DNA of 64,000 nucleotides from Microscillaceae bacterium (GCA_011390205.1 JAABSX010000008.1:1-64000); one strand, 5' to 3'; numbered from the stretch's first letter, positions 35,908 to 44,394 are shown. Notes: generated by a model not told the origin, from the sequence alone. Program-made: numbers and translations.

Positions 35908-35954
35908 AAAGGTTTCGCTTTCTTAGCAAATAGGAGTTAGCGAAGCCTTTTTTT
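35908..35954 (+). terminator. Rho-independent terminator after the PLP enzyme
   Basis: AAAGGTTTCGCT and AGCGAAGCCTTT form a 12-bp stem with one G-T pair, followed by a T-run (35948-35954). Confidence 0.88.
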
Positions 35955-36116
35955 ATGCTGCCTACAACAGCTTATGCATTGCTTTCTGGGCAATAATTTT
36001 CAAAACATTTTGAGTTATTTTTGACTTTATAAAGCATCTAGTAAAAAATAAAAATATACAATCAATGCTGTAAAATCATTCGAAACACATCCATTAATTT
36101 AGAAAAATTAAAATAT

Positions 36117-36590
36117 ATGATTCAATTAAATTCCATCGGTCTTGATTCAGAAAAATCAGCCGAACTCGCCCACAAGCTCAAAGAACTACTTGCCAACTAT
36201 TCTGTATTTTACCAAAACACCAGAGGCTACCACTGGAATATCAAGGGACAAAAGTTCTTTGAACTACACCTAAAGTTTGAAGAGCTTTACACTGACTTGC
36301 TCGTCAAAATAGACGAAATCGCAGAGAGAATCCTCACACTAGGGCATACACCCAGCCACCGCTACACAGATTATCTCAAAAACTCTAGCATTACAGAAAG
36401 CTCAGAGGTCTCAGATGGCACCAAAGCAGTCCAGAATATCCTAGATTCATTTAAAGTACTCATCACCCTAGAGCGGGCGCTGCTCAGCCTCTCAGGTGAA
36501 GCCAATGACGAAGGCACCAATGCCCTGATGAGTGATTATATCAGAGAACAAGAAAAATTGGTCTGGATGTATTCTGCATTTTTAGGTTAA
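36117..36590 (+). CDS. dps: Dps-family ferritin-like DNA-protection protein
   Basis: 157 residues, the normal Dps length. Ferroxidase-site residues are spaced as in the family: H39 (YHWNIKG), H51, D66 and E70 (HLKFEELYTDLLVKIDEIAE). The start MIQLNSIGLD lacks the Lys-rich tail some Dps use to bind DNA, so it may act mainly in iron storage and peroxide removal. It forms a 12-subunit cytosolic shell. A TAnnTTTG word at 36016-36023 is a weak promoter candidate. The next gene (DUF2256) begins 21 bp later, hinting at co-expression with the photolyase-like gene. Confidence 0.93.
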   Translation: MIQLNSIGLDSEKSAELAHKLKELLANYSVFYQNTRGYHWNIKGQKFFELHLKFEELYTDLLVKIDEIAERILTLGHTPSHRYTDYLKNSSITESSEVSDGTKAVQNILDSFKVLITLERALLSLSGEANDEGTNALMSDYIREQEKLVWMYSAFLG

Positions 36591-36611
36591 TTAACGAACC
36601 TCTGTGTCGGA

Positions 36612-36767
36612 ATGCCTAAAGTCAAAAAAGAAAACCTGCCCTCGAAGACTTGTCCCGTCTGTAAGTTGCCCTTTTCGTGGAGAAAAAAATGGGCAAAAGA
36701 CTGGGAATCAGTAGCTTATTGTAGTGAACGATGCAGACGAAATAAATCAAAAGCAACAAATGATTGA
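36612..36767 (+). CDS. DUF2256 zinc-ribbon-like mini-protein
   Basis: 51 residues, from the ATG at 36612 to TGA 36765-36767. It matches the short DUF2256 family: [38 protein letters not shown]. Four cysteines (C14, C17, C37, C41) in two pairs suggest a zinc site. Its function is unknown, but in many genomes it is found beside or fused to photolyase/cryptochrome-related proteins. Here its stop codon lies inside the start of the photolyase-like gene (ATGATTGA overlap), which strongly links the two. It is short enough to be missed by length-filtered gene callers. Confidence 0.88.
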   Translation: MPKVKKENLPSKTCPVCKLPFSWRKKWAKDWESVAYCSERCRRNKSKATND

Positions 36768-38265
36768 AAAATCTCAGAGTCTCAATACAAGTGTAGTAGG
36801 GATATTGTTCCCGCACCAACTCTTCGAGAAGCACTCTCTGCTGCAAAGCTGCGAAAAAATATACCTCGTAGAAGAGTATTTATTTTTCAGGCAATTTAAC
36901 TTCCACAAAGTCAAAATAGCTTACCACAGGGCTTCTATGCAGGCTTTTTTTCAAAAATTAAAAGCCCTCAAAATCAATGTGAGATACATAGACAGCACCG
37001 AATCTATCTCAGACATCCGAAAGCTACTGCCTTGGCTGGCAGAAAACAACGAAAAGCAAGTTGAAATCATCAATCCTACAGATTTTTGGCTAGAAAAAAG
37101 ACTCCGAGAAGGAGCAGCCCAACACGGCATCCGACTTAAAGAATATGAAAATGCTCTTTTCCTCAATGAAAGAGAAGACCTAAAACATTTCTTTAAGCCT
37201 GAAAAGAAATCCTTTTTTCAGACTACTTTTTACAAACAAGAAAGAATCAAAAGAAATATCCTCTTAGAAGACGAAGACAAGCCAAGCGGTGGGAAATGGA
37301 CTTTTGATACAGAAAACAGAAAAAAATACCCGAAAAATGCTGTTCCTCCAGCAGTGCATCCTCCAGAAAATAACGCCCTCTGGAAAGAAGCCCTCGAATA
37401 TACCAGAAATACATTTCCTGACAATCTAGGCAAGCTGCCCAAAGAACCCCTGTACCCCTTCACACAAGAAAGTGCGGCAGTGTGGCTTGAGCAATTTTTA
37501 TCCCAGCGTTTTGAGCAATTTGGAGACTATGAGGATGCCATCGTAGGCCAAGAGCTGATTTTGCACCACAGTTTGCTCACGCCTATGCTCAACACAGGAT
37601 TGATTTCGCCTCAAGAAATCCTTCAAAAATCACTGCAATACGCCCTCAAAAACAATGTGCCACTCAACTCTACTGAGGGTTTTGTACGCCAAATCATCGG
37701 CTGGCGAGAATTTATGCGTGGGATGTATGAATGCAAGGGAGTCTATGCCCGCAACAAAAATTTTTGGGGCTTTGAGCGAGAAATACCCAATAGCTTCTAT
37801 GATGGCACTACGGGCATCCCGCCTATAGATAAAACAATTAAAAAAATACTCCAGACAGGCTACTGCCACCACATAGAGCGGCTCATGGTCTTGGGCAATT
37901 TTATGCTTTTGTGCGAATTTAAGCCCGATGCGGTTTATCGCTGGTTTATGGAATTGTTCATAGATGCCTATGACTGGGTGATGGTGCCCAATGTCTATGG
38001 AATGAGCCAATTTGCAGATGGCGGGACTCTCTCTACCAAGCCTTACATCAGTGGCTCTAATTACCTGATGAAGATGAGCAACTATGAAAAAGGTGACTGG
38101 CAAAAATACTGGGACGGACTTTTTTGGAGATTTTTAGACAAGCATCGCTCCTTCTTTTTGCAGAATCCTAGACTTTCTATGCTTGTGCGGACTTTTGATA
38201 AAATGAAACCCGAAAAGCAGCAAGAGCACCTGAAAAATGCACGGCTTTTTTTAGATAAATTGTGA
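36760..38265 (+). CDS. Photolyase/cryptochrome-related flavoprotein (COG3046 type) lacking the Fe-S cysteines
   Basis: I use the ATG at 36760 (501 residues), which overlaps the DUF2256 stop; a GTG at 36724 would run inside that gene. The N-terminal half has the alpha/beta antenna domain ([20 protein letters not shown]). The C-terminal FAD domain has [54 protein letters not shown] and [20 protein letters not shown]. This is the class of bacterial (6-4) photolyases and CryB, which normally carry a 4Fe-4S cluster. Here the usual C-x-x-C...C stretch after MSNY reads [17 protein letters not shown], with no cysteine. DNA repair or light sensing without a cluster is inferred. Confidence 0.88.
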   Translation: MIEKSQSLNTSVVGILFPHQLFEKHSLLQSCEKIYLVEEYLFFRQFNFHKVKIAYHRASMQAFFQKLKALKINVRYIDSTESISDIRKLLPWLAENNEKQVEIINPTDFWLEKRLREGAAQHGIRLKEYENALFLNEREDLKHFFKPEKKSFFQTTFYKQERIKRNILLEDEDKPSGGKWTFDTENRKKYPKNAVPPAVHPPENNALWKEALEYTRNTFPDNLGKLPKEPLYPFTQESAAVWLEQFLSQRFEQFGDYEDAIVGQELILHHSLLTPMLNTGLISPQEILQKSLQYALKNNVPLNSTEGFVRQIIGWREFMRGMYECKGVYARNKNFWGFEREIPNSFYDGTTGIPPIDKTIKKILQTGYCHHIERLMVLGNFMLLCEFKPDAVYRWFMELFIDAYDWVMVPNVYGMSQFADGGTLSTKPYISGSNYLMKMSNYEKGDWQKYWDGLFWRFLDKHRSFFLQNPRLSMLVRTFDKMKPEKQQEHLKNARLFLDKL

Positions 38266-38269
38266 TTTT

Positions 38270-39523
38270 TTATACCAAATCACAGCGAACAGCCGCAGAA
38301 AGCCCTGCCAAATGACCCGTAGCCCAAGCCGCCTGAAAATTAAAACCTCCCGTAATGCCATCAATGTCTAGCACTTCCCCCGCAAAAAACAACTGAGGCA
38401 CGGCTTTGCTCTCCATTGTCTGAGGGTTTACGCCCGCAAGGTCTATCCCTCCGCAGGTTACAAACTCCTCCTTAAAAGTCGTCTTTCCTTGCACAGGATA
38501 AACGTCATTGCAGAGGATGCCCGCAAGGCGGTTAATGTCTGTTTTACTGACAGATTGCATGTTTTTCTCGGCATCAATCTGTGCCCTGTCTAGCAAAAAA
38601 AGCCACAGACGCTTGGGAAGTTCTAGGTCAAAGTTTTTGATTTTCTTTTGGGTAGCATTCATTTTAAAATCTAGCAAGGCTTGTCTGATTTTTTCCTCAT
38701 TTTTATCTAGCAGCCAGTTTATCTGCACCTTAAAAGCATAGGCTGATTCTTCTAAAAGCCTCGCCCCCCAAGCCGAAAGTTTAAGAATGGCAGGCCCACT
38801 CATGCCCCAGTGTGTAATCAATACAGGCCCAGATTGGGAGAGTTTTGTGTTGAGTATCTTTGCAGAAGCCGAAGTAGCTACCACACCCATGAGTTCGGTA
38901 ATCGCCTCTTTGGGCATGTTAAATGTAAACAGAGAAGGCACAGGGGGCAGCACCTCATGGCCCAAAGCATGCAGCCAATCAAAATGCCTGCGCTGAGTGC
39001 CGCCGCCCGTAGCCACGATGAGTTTATCAGCCTCTAGGCTTTCTTCTGGATGAATCTTCAATAAAAAACTGCCATTCTCTTGTCGGGTGATTTGCTTGAC
39101 ATCTTGCTGCGTCAGAATCTCCACACCGAGTTTTTGGGCTTCTCGGAGCAGGCAGTCTATGATACTCTGTGAACTGTCTGATACGGGAAAAATCCGCCCG
39201 TCAGGCTCTGTCTTCAGAGCTACGCCCCTTTGCTCAAACCAAGCTACAGTATCTTGGGGCATAAAATGTGGCAAGACATGCTTTAAAAATTTAGCACCTC
39301 TGGGATAATTTTTTAACAATGTGCCCACAGAAAAACAAGCATGGCTTACGTTGCAACGCCCTCCTCCCGAAATCCGAACTTTAGAAAGCAATTTATTGCT
39401 TTTTTCGAGGATACTTACTTTTGCACTTGGATTGTGAGCGGCACAGCTCAGTGCAGCAAAAAAACCTGCTGCCCCCCCTCCTATGATGATGATTTTTTGA
39501 AATTTATTTGGCAATTCTCCCAT
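38270..39523 (-). CDS. BaiN/HI0933-family flavoprotein (NAD(P)/FAD-dependent oxidoreductase)
   Basis: The ATG at 39523 gives 417 residues starting MGELPNKFQKIIIIGGGAAG; an ATG 13 codons upstream (39562) is less likely. Features: FAD-binding GGGAAGFFAALSCAA, ILEKSNKLLSKVRISGGGRCN, LIVATGGGTQRRHFDW, ITHWGMSGPAILKLS and the C-terminal FAGEVLDIDGITGGFNFQAA. The family has a conserved fold but poorly known substrates; names include BaiN and aminoacetone oxidase. It converges on the photolyase-like gene with only four bases between stops. Confidence 0.9.
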   Translation of the reverse strand: MGELPNKFQKIIIIGGGAAGFFAALSCAAHNPSAKVSILEKSNKLLSKVRISGGGRCNVSHACFSVGTLLKNYPRGAKFLKHVLPHFMPQDTVAWFEQRGVALKTEPDGRIFPVSDSSQSIIDCLLREAQKLGVEILTQQDVKQITRQENGSFLLKIHPEESLEADKLIVATGGGTQRRHFDWLHALGHEVLPPVPSLFTFNMPKEAITELMGVVATSASAKILNTKLSQSGPVLITHWGMSGPAILKLSAWGARLLEESAYAFKVQINWLLDKNEEKIRQALLDFKMNATQKKIKNFDLELPKRLWLFLLDRAQIDAEKNMQSVSKTDINRLAGILCNDVYPVQGKTTFKEEFVTCGGIDLAGVNPQTMESKAVPQLFFAGEVLDIDGITGGFNFQAAWATGHLAGLSAAVRCDLV

Positions 39524-39646
39524 AATTTTAAGTCTATTCGTAAAATTAATACAAAATATCACATTTTTAAGAATTTATCCACATACTAAATCTCAAAAAT
39601 GGCTGTTTTATGGAGCAACAACATTGCTTGGATTCGCTGATTAAAA

Positions 39647-39677
39647 TATTCCGAAAAAAAAATCTTTTTTCGGAATA
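39647..39677. repeat. 13-bp perfect hairpin with A/T-rich arms
   Basis: TATTCCGAAAAAA and TTTTTTCGGAATA flank an AAATC loop. It belongs to no recognised gene, as the nearest gene starts at 39523 and reads away. Confidence 0.6.
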
Positions 39678-39704
39678 AAAAAGCACTCCAAAAAAAATAG
39701 TAAT

Positions 39705-39726
39705 TTAGTGGGAAAATAGCCACTAA
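39705..39726. repeat. 7-bp hairpin in the non-coding stretch
   Basis: TTAGTGG and CCACTAA flank an eight-base loop, 28 bases after the previous hairpin. Confidence 0.4.
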
Positions 39727-39808
39727 GACGGGCAGAAATTATTTCATAGAATTGGTCTAATAATTGAACTTTATTACATGTGATGTTAAAACATCTTATT
39801 AAAATTTG

Positions 39809-39934
39809 TATATTTGAAAAATTTGCTAATTTTACAATATGTAAACCTTTACATACAAAAATTAGTATTTAGGTTTTTCATGGTTATATGGTTTGGAAAC
39901 CTTGCGGGCCTCTGTTGCTTGCAAGGTTTTTTTT
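39809..39934 (+). ncRNA. Candidate small RNA or leader transcript ending at an orphan terminator
   Basis: TATATTTG (39809-39816) matches the -7 box, though no clear -33 box is present. A palindrome TATGTAAA-CC-TTTACATA follows (39838-39855). A strong terminator closes the unit: AAACCTTGC (39897-39905) pairs with GCAAGGTTT (39921-39929), followed by a T-run to 39934. A transcript of about 110 bases is predicted. No protein-coding gene lies upstream on this strand to need this terminator. It could instead be an attenuated leader for bcp, 280 bp downstream. Confidence 0.4.
39897..39934 (+). terminator. Orphan rho-independent terminator
   Basis: A 9-bp stem with a 15-base loop and eight T at its end, with no plus-strand gene upstream between 38265 and here. 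Confidence 0.75.
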
Positions 39935-40215
39935 GTTGGGAGACATCCTATTTTTGGGCTGTTTCTCAGCGTCTATTTAAAAAAGCAAAACTAAGCAGGA
40001 ATAATCCTACTGCCTCAGCTATGTATCAGTTATTTTTTTTATTTTTACGCCTTCATGAAGTTCATACAAAACAGTGAGTGTGTCTTCTAAACAATTATAC
40101 AAGATTGATTATCGTGATTAATTTAGTGTAAACCACTGATAATCAAGGCATTAAATAATTTTAAATTGTTCATTTACTTATTCATTTTTATTACACCCAT
40201 ATACTTAATATACAC

Positions 40216-40674
40216 ATGATTGAATTAAAAGTAGGCGATAAAGCACCTCTATTTGAGGGAATAGACCAAAACGGAGAATCCATACGATTGACTGACTTTG
40301 CTGGCAAGAAAGTCGTGCTTTATTTTTATCCAAAAGATGATACCAAGGGCTGCACAGCACAGGCTTGCAACCTCCGTGACAACTATGCCGCACTGCAAGA
40401 GGCTGGTTATCAAATCATAGGTGTGAGCAAAGACAATGAAAAATCACACCAAAAATTTATCACTAAATACGAGCTTCCTTTCCCATTGATTGCAGATACA
40501 GACACAAGCATCAATCAACAATATGGCGTCTGGAAAGAAAAATCTATGTATGGCAAAACCTACATGGGCACACAAAGAACGACCTTTGTGATAGATGAGC
40601 AAGGGCTTATTAGTGGTATTATTGACAAAGTAAAAACGGCAGAGCATACTGCCCAAATATTAAAAAATGTGTAA
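40216..40674 (+). CDS. bcp: Thioredoxin-dependent peroxiredoxin, Bcp/PrxQ type
   Basis: 152 residues. The thioredoxin fold carries the peroxidatic Cys46 and resolving Cys51 in KGCTAQAC, the five-residue spacing of the atypical two-cysteine PrxQ group. VVLYFYPKDDTKGCTAQACN, IIGVSKDNEKSHQKFITKY and GTQRTTFVIDEQG are the conserved blocks. The enzyme removes hydrogen peroxide and organic peroxides in the cytosol using thioredoxin. It is preceded by a long spacer and followed by a 184-bp gap with a promoter for the next gene, so it is likely monocistronic. Confidence 0.95.
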   Translation: MIELKVGDKAPLFEGIDQNGESIRLTDFAGKKVVLYFYPKDDTKGCTAQACNLRDNYAALQEAGYQIIGVSKDNEKSHQKFITKYELPFPLIADTDTSINQQYGVWKEKSMYGKTYMGTQRTTFVIDEQGLISGIIDKVKTAEHTAQILKNV

Positions 40675-40772
40675 ATTGCACTGTGATTCTTTAAAACATT
40701 GTTAAACCCAATAAAAAGACAAAGCCTGGCCTGCACTCAACAGATAGGGACATGCCCTGAATTTTAAAGTGC

Positions 40773-40801
40773 TTGGTCTTCATTAGTTTATATTATTTTT
40801 G
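40773..40801 (+). promoter_or_regulatory. Promoter for the transketolase N-terminal subunit gene
   Basis: TTG (40773-40775), 18 bases, then TATTTTTG (40794-40801): both boxes of the Bacteroidota promoter with good spacing. The 5'-UTR would be about 50 bases. Confidence 0.55.
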
Positions 40802-40858
40802 GTGCTAAGTATCTCATACACAAAAACTTATCTCTAAAAATTCATAACTCATAACTTC

Positions 40859-41698
40859 ATGGAAATAGAAAAACTCAAAGAACTTACTTCGCAAATACGA
40901 AGAGATATTTTAAGGATGGTGCATCAGGTACAGTCAGGACACCCTGGGGCTTCGCTTGGCTGCACAGAGCTGTTTGTGGCACTGTATTTTGAAATATTGC
41001 GCCAAAAAAAACCATTTGATATGAATGGCAAAGATGAGGATATTTTCTTCTTGTCAAACGGGCATATTTCTCCTGTTTGGTACAGCACCTTGGCAAGGGC
41101 TGGATATTTTGAAGTGAATGAACTGGCTACCTTTCGCAAAATCAACTCACGCTTGCAAGGACACCCTGCCACAGAAGAAGGCTTAGAAGGCATCAGAGTG
41201 GCATCTGGCTCACTCGGCCAAGGGCTTTCGGTGGGCATAGGGGCGGCTCTCTCCAAAAAACTAGCCAAGGATGAGCATCTTGTCTATGTGCTGATGGGTG
41301 ATGGAGAGCAGCAAGAGGGGCAAGTCTGGGAGGCTGCCATGTTTGCAGCACACCACAAAATAGATAACCTCATCGCTGTCATAGATGTCAATGGGCAGCA
41401 GATAGATGGTCCCGTGAGTGTCGTCATGGATTTAAAGGATTTGGCAGCCAAATGGAAAGCCTTCGGTTGGCAGATATTAGAAGTAGATGGCAATGACCTA
41501 GAAGAGGTCATCCGAACACTCAAACTCGCCAAAGGGCTGACCAACAGAGCACAGCCCATCCTTATTTTGATGAAAACTGAAATGGGCTTTGGGGTAGATT
41601 TTATGGTAGGTACGCACAAATGGCATGGCATCGCCCCTAGTGATGAGCAGCTATCAAACGCCTTGGCACAGCTACCCGAAACCGTAGGGGATTACTAA
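40859..41698 (+). CDS. Transketolase, N-terminal subunit
   Basis: 279 residues covering only the thiamine-diphosphate/PP half of transketolase. SGHPGASLGCTELFVALYFE, LSNGHISPVWYSTLARAG, GSLGQGLSVGIGAALSKKL and VLMGDGEQQEGQVWEAAMFA (metal-diphosphate GDG motif) are present, as is VIDVNGQQIDG. Split transketolases work with a C-terminal subunit that is usually the next gene. Here a terminator-like hairpin and a polysaccharide deacetylase follow, so the partner must be elsewhere. The enzyme moves two-carbon units in the pentose phosphate pathway. Confidence 0.93.
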   Translation: MEIEKLKELTSQIRRDILRMVHQVQSGHPGASLGCTELFVALYFEILRQKKPFDMNGKDEDIFFLSNGHISPVWYSTLARAGYFEVNELATFRKINSRLQGHPATEEGLEGIRVASGSLGQGLSVGIGAALSKKLAKDEHLVYVLMGDGEQQEGQVWEAAMFAAHHKIDNLIAVIDVNGQQIDGPVSVVMDLKDLAAKWKAFGWQILEVDGNDLEEVIRTLKLAKGLTNRAQPILILMKTEMGFGVDFMVGTHKWHGIAPSDEQLSNALAQLPETVGDY

Positions 41699-41718
41699 AT
41701 CAATATAAAAAACCTCCA

Positions 41719-41754
41719 AAAGAGTAATTTATCAAATTTGGTAAATTACTCTTT
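41719..41754 (+). terminator. Hairpin after the transketolase subunit gene
   Basis: AAAGAGTAATTTA and TAAATTACTCTTT form a perfect 13-bp stem with a ten-base loop, 20 bases after the stop. Only three T end the arm, so it is a probable rather than certain terminator. Confidence 0.65.
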
Positions 41755-41792
41755 CCCTATATCTTGCTTCCCCCTTAGACAAAAACATACCC

Positions 41793-42443
41793 ATGCGCAT
41801 CTATCAAACGCCCGCTTTTGTGGAGCAACTATGGCAAAAATACCTCTGGAAAGTCTGCACAGAAGAGCATCAAAAAAGCCTTTTTCTTACCTTTGATGAT
41901 GGGCCTATCCCTGTGCTGACCGAGTATGTGCTTGATACACTGCAAGAGTTTGAGGCAAAGGCTACTTTTTTTTGTGTGGGAGACAATGTACGCAAACACC
42001 CCGAAATCTTCCAGAGAATCTCAAGCGAAGGGCACCAAACAGGCAATCATACTTACCATCACCTGAATAGCTACAACACCAAAACGGCAGATTATCTCAA
42101 AGACATCCAAGAATGTGAGAAAGTACTTGCCCAAAATCACCTTACTCTCCCCCAAAAAAGCCCTACACTGCCCCTGTTTAGACCGCCCTACGGCAGACTC
42201 AGGCAAAGAGCTGCAAACATCTTGCACTCCCAGTACCAAATCGTGATGTGGTCTGTGCTTACCTATGATTTTGACCAAAACCTCAGGCCCGAAGTATGCT
42301 ATCAAAAAGCAAAAGCAGCAACACAAGATGGGGCCATCATCGTGTTTCACGACAACTGGAAAGCCGAACGAAACCTACGCTATACACTGCCAAGATATTT
42401 GGCTCATTTTGCCCAAAAAGGATATAAATTTAAAACGCTATGA
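41793..42443 (+). CDS. Polysaccharide deacetylase (NodB homology domain)
   Basis: 216 residues, essentially one NodB domain (CE4). The motifs are complete: LTFDDGP (metal Asp), GNHTYHHLN (H-x-x-x-H), FRPPYGRLRQ, the MWSVLTYDFD segment and the final VFHDN histidine. There is no signal peptide. It removes acetyl groups from N-acetylated sugars, e.g. peptidoglycan or exopolysaccharide. Its stop overlaps the start of the next glycosyltransferase (ATGA), so it heads a three-gene operon for a surface glycan. Confidence 0.93.
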   Translation: MRIYQTPAFVEQLWQKYLWKVCTEEHQKSLFLTFDDGPIPVLTEYVLDTLQEFEAKATFFCVGDNVRKHPEIFQRISSEGHQTGNHTYHHLNSYNTKTADYLKDIQECEKVLAQNHLTLPQKSPTLPLFRPPYGRLRQRAANILHSQYQIVMWSVLTYDFDQNLRPEVCYQKAKAATQDGAIIVFHDNWKAERNLRYTLPRYLAHFAQKGYKFKTL

Positions 42444-43441
42444 AATCTACCCTCCCGCCCTTCGTGTCTGTGCTGCTGGCAGTACGCAATGAAGAAGACA
42501 ATATCCTTGGATGTCTGGAAGCACTTGCAGCCCTCGAATATACAGACACACGCCTAGAAGTGCTGATAGGAGATGATGCCTCCGAAGACAGTACTGCGGC
42601 ACTGGTCAATGATTTTATACAAAACAAGCCTAATTTTCATTATTTTTTGATTCAAGAAAATTTAGGAAATGCAAGAGGCAAGGCAAATGTACTGGCTCAA
42701 CTGGCTCACCACGCAGAGGGTGATTATTTGTTTTTTACGGATGCAGATGTGGCAGTAGCAGCAGATTGGCTAGAGGGTATTTCTTATTTTAAAGATAAAA
42801 AGGTGGGGGTTTTGAATGGATTTACGCTGGTAGAAGCAAAAAATCTTTTTGAAAAAATGCAGTGCCTAGACTGGGTGCTGATGCAAGAACTTATCTATAT
42901 CTTGGCTCAATTTAAAATCCCGCTGACCGCCATGGGCAATAACATGGCAGTCAGCCGAGAGGCCTACGAAGCCTCACAAGGCTATGAACACCTGCCCTTC
43001 TCACTGACAGAAGATTTTGCACTCTTTCAGGCAATCATTCAGAAGGGCTTTGAATTTAGGGTAAACCACCAAGCAGCACATGTGGCTTATACGCTGGGCG
43101 TTAAAAATATCTCAGACTGGCTACAGCAACGCAAGCGATGGATGCAGGGGGCCATTCGTCTGCCTTGGTATGTAGTGAGTTTGCTTTTTATTCAGTCTTT
43201 TTTCTTTCCTATACTTTTATCCATAGGTTATTTTAACATAAGACTTGCGCTGGGGCTGGGCTTGCTCAGTGTGGTGGTGCAGGCTGTTGTGCTGGCAGGG
43301 GCACTCTCTAGAGTGGGCAGGATAGATTTGATTAAATATGTATTATTTTATCAGATATTTCACTGGGGAATGGGTATCCTCTCCGTTTTTTATTATTTTT
43401 CACCCATCAAAATTAAATGGAAGGGAAGAGTCTATGATTAA
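42440..43441 (+). CDS. Family 2 glycosyltransferase with C-terminal membrane helices
   Basis: 333 residues. The GT-A domain has VSVLLAVRNEEDNILGCLEA, IGDDASEDSTAALV, the metal-binding DxD in FFTDADVAVAADWL, the acid SLTEDFALF and the Q-x-x-R-W motif in QQRKRWMQG, which marks processive or inverting enzymes of the cellulose/hyaluronan type. Three hydrophobic segments follow (about 240-325). It probably polymerises or adds sugars at the inner membrane. It starts in the stop of the deacetylase, and its own stop overlaps the next ATG (ATGATTAA). Confidence 0.92.
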   Translation: MKSTLPPFVSVLLAVRNEEDNILGCLEALAALEYTDTRLEVLIGDDASEDSTAALVNDFIQNKPNFHYFLIQENLGNARGKANVLAQLAHHAEGDYLFFTDADVAVAADWLEGISYFKDKKVGVLNGFTLVEAKNLFEKMQCLDWVLMQELIYILAQFKIPLTAMGNNMAVSREAYEASQGYEHLPFSLTEDFALFQAIIQKGFEFRVNHQAAHVAYTLGVKNISDWLQQRKRWMQGAIRLPWYVVSLLFIQSFFFPILLSIGYFNIRLALGLGLLSVVVQAVVLAGALSRVGRIDLIKYVLFYQIFHWGMGILSVFYYFSPIKIKWKGRVYD

Positions 43442-44300
43442 TCTAAATATTTATCTGGCTGGTATGGCATTGCTTGGTATGATTGCTTGCCAAAATACTC
43501 AAACAGATACCCAGAAAAGCACAAGCAAAATAGATCAATCAAACACAACGCAGGCAAAATATACGCCCAGCACAAATGACAAAGAATCTATCAAAGAACC
43601 CATGCCCACAAAACCAACAGAATACATCCTCAGCATAGACTCCAGCTCGCAGGTGCTTCCTATAAAGGAATATCCTCATTCGAAAGAAAACCTTGAATCT
43701 ATCTTGGCAGCTTTCCAAAACAAAGATACCCTGAAAATCATCTGTTATGGCAATAGCATCACCAATGGCTACAAAGTAGGCTCTTCGGGGCGTGTGGCTC
43801 AGCCATACCCCGAGACACTAGAGAAACTCCTCAAAGCCCATTATCAAAACCCTTATATAAAGGTCATTAATCAAGGACACAATGGGTGGAGAAGTGCCGA
43901 AGCCCTCAAAAATGTCCAAAGTCTAGTCATCAATGAAAGACCTCACCTTGTCATCCTAAAATTTGGCATCAATGATGTCTATAGCAACCTAAGCCCTGCA
44001 CGCTTTGAGCAGAATATGCGGCAACTTATTGGGAAAATCAAAAATGAAAACATCAAAATATTACTACTTCTCCCTACACCCATACAGACCGTTTATGAAG
44101 AGAAAGTACAGCAATATGCCCCTGTGCTGCAAAAAATCACCCAAGATGAAAAAATTGCTTTCTTTGATTTGCATACAGCCATGTTGCAGCGAGCAGATAA
44201 AGAAAACGTAGTACTTGGTAAGTTATTGCCTGATAATATACATCTCAATGACCCTTACTACCCTTGGATAGCAGAGGAAATTCTACATTTTTTAAAATAA
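43434..44300 (+). CDS. SGNH/GDSL-type lipoprotein hydrolase
   Basis: The ATG at 43434 gives 288 residues beginning MINLNIYLAGMALLGMIAC, a lipoprotein signal with the lipidated Cys; upstream ATGs fall inside the glycosyltransferase gene. A Thr/Ser/Lys-rich linker follows. The SGNH hydrolase blocks are ICYGNSITNGYK (block I Ser), NQGHNGWRS (Gly), LKFGINDVYS (Asn) and PDNIHLND (Asp/His). Such enzymes remove O-acetyl groups from glycans or lipids. Given the deacetylase and glycosyltransferase it overlaps with, it likely trims a surface polysaccharide in the periplasm or on the outer membrane. Confidence 0.9.
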   Translation: MINLNIYLAGMALLGMIACQNTQTDTQKSTSKIDQSNTTQAKYTPSTNDKESIKEPMPTKPTEYILSIDSSSQVLPIKEYPHSKENLESILAAFQNKDTLKIICYGNSITNGYKVGSSGRVAQPYPETLEKLLKAHYQNPYIKVINQGHNGWRSAEALKNVQSLVINERPHLVILKFGINDVYSNLSPARFEQNMRQLIGKIKNENIKILLLLPTPIQTVYEEKVQQYAPVLQKITQDEKIAFFDLHTAMLQRADKENVVLGKLLPDNIHLNDPYYPWIAEEILHFLK

Positions 44301-44394
44301 ATTACAAACGATAAATCAAAACTTGCGTTATCAAACTAAATAGCAACATTCTATCTATCTATTTTTCCTTCAATCTCAAAACTTGTGGCTTTTG

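Noticed and set aside
36724-36759. GTG start for the photolyase-like gene at 36724
   Set aside because: It would place 12 codons inside the DUF2256 gene in another frame. The ATG at 36760, overlapping the DUF2256 stop, is the natural start.
39814-40077. Open frame of 87 codons in the hairpin-rich stretch
   Set aside because: It reads straight through a strong terminator (39897-39934) and has low-complexity Phe/Leu/Cys composition, so a non-coding explanation is better.
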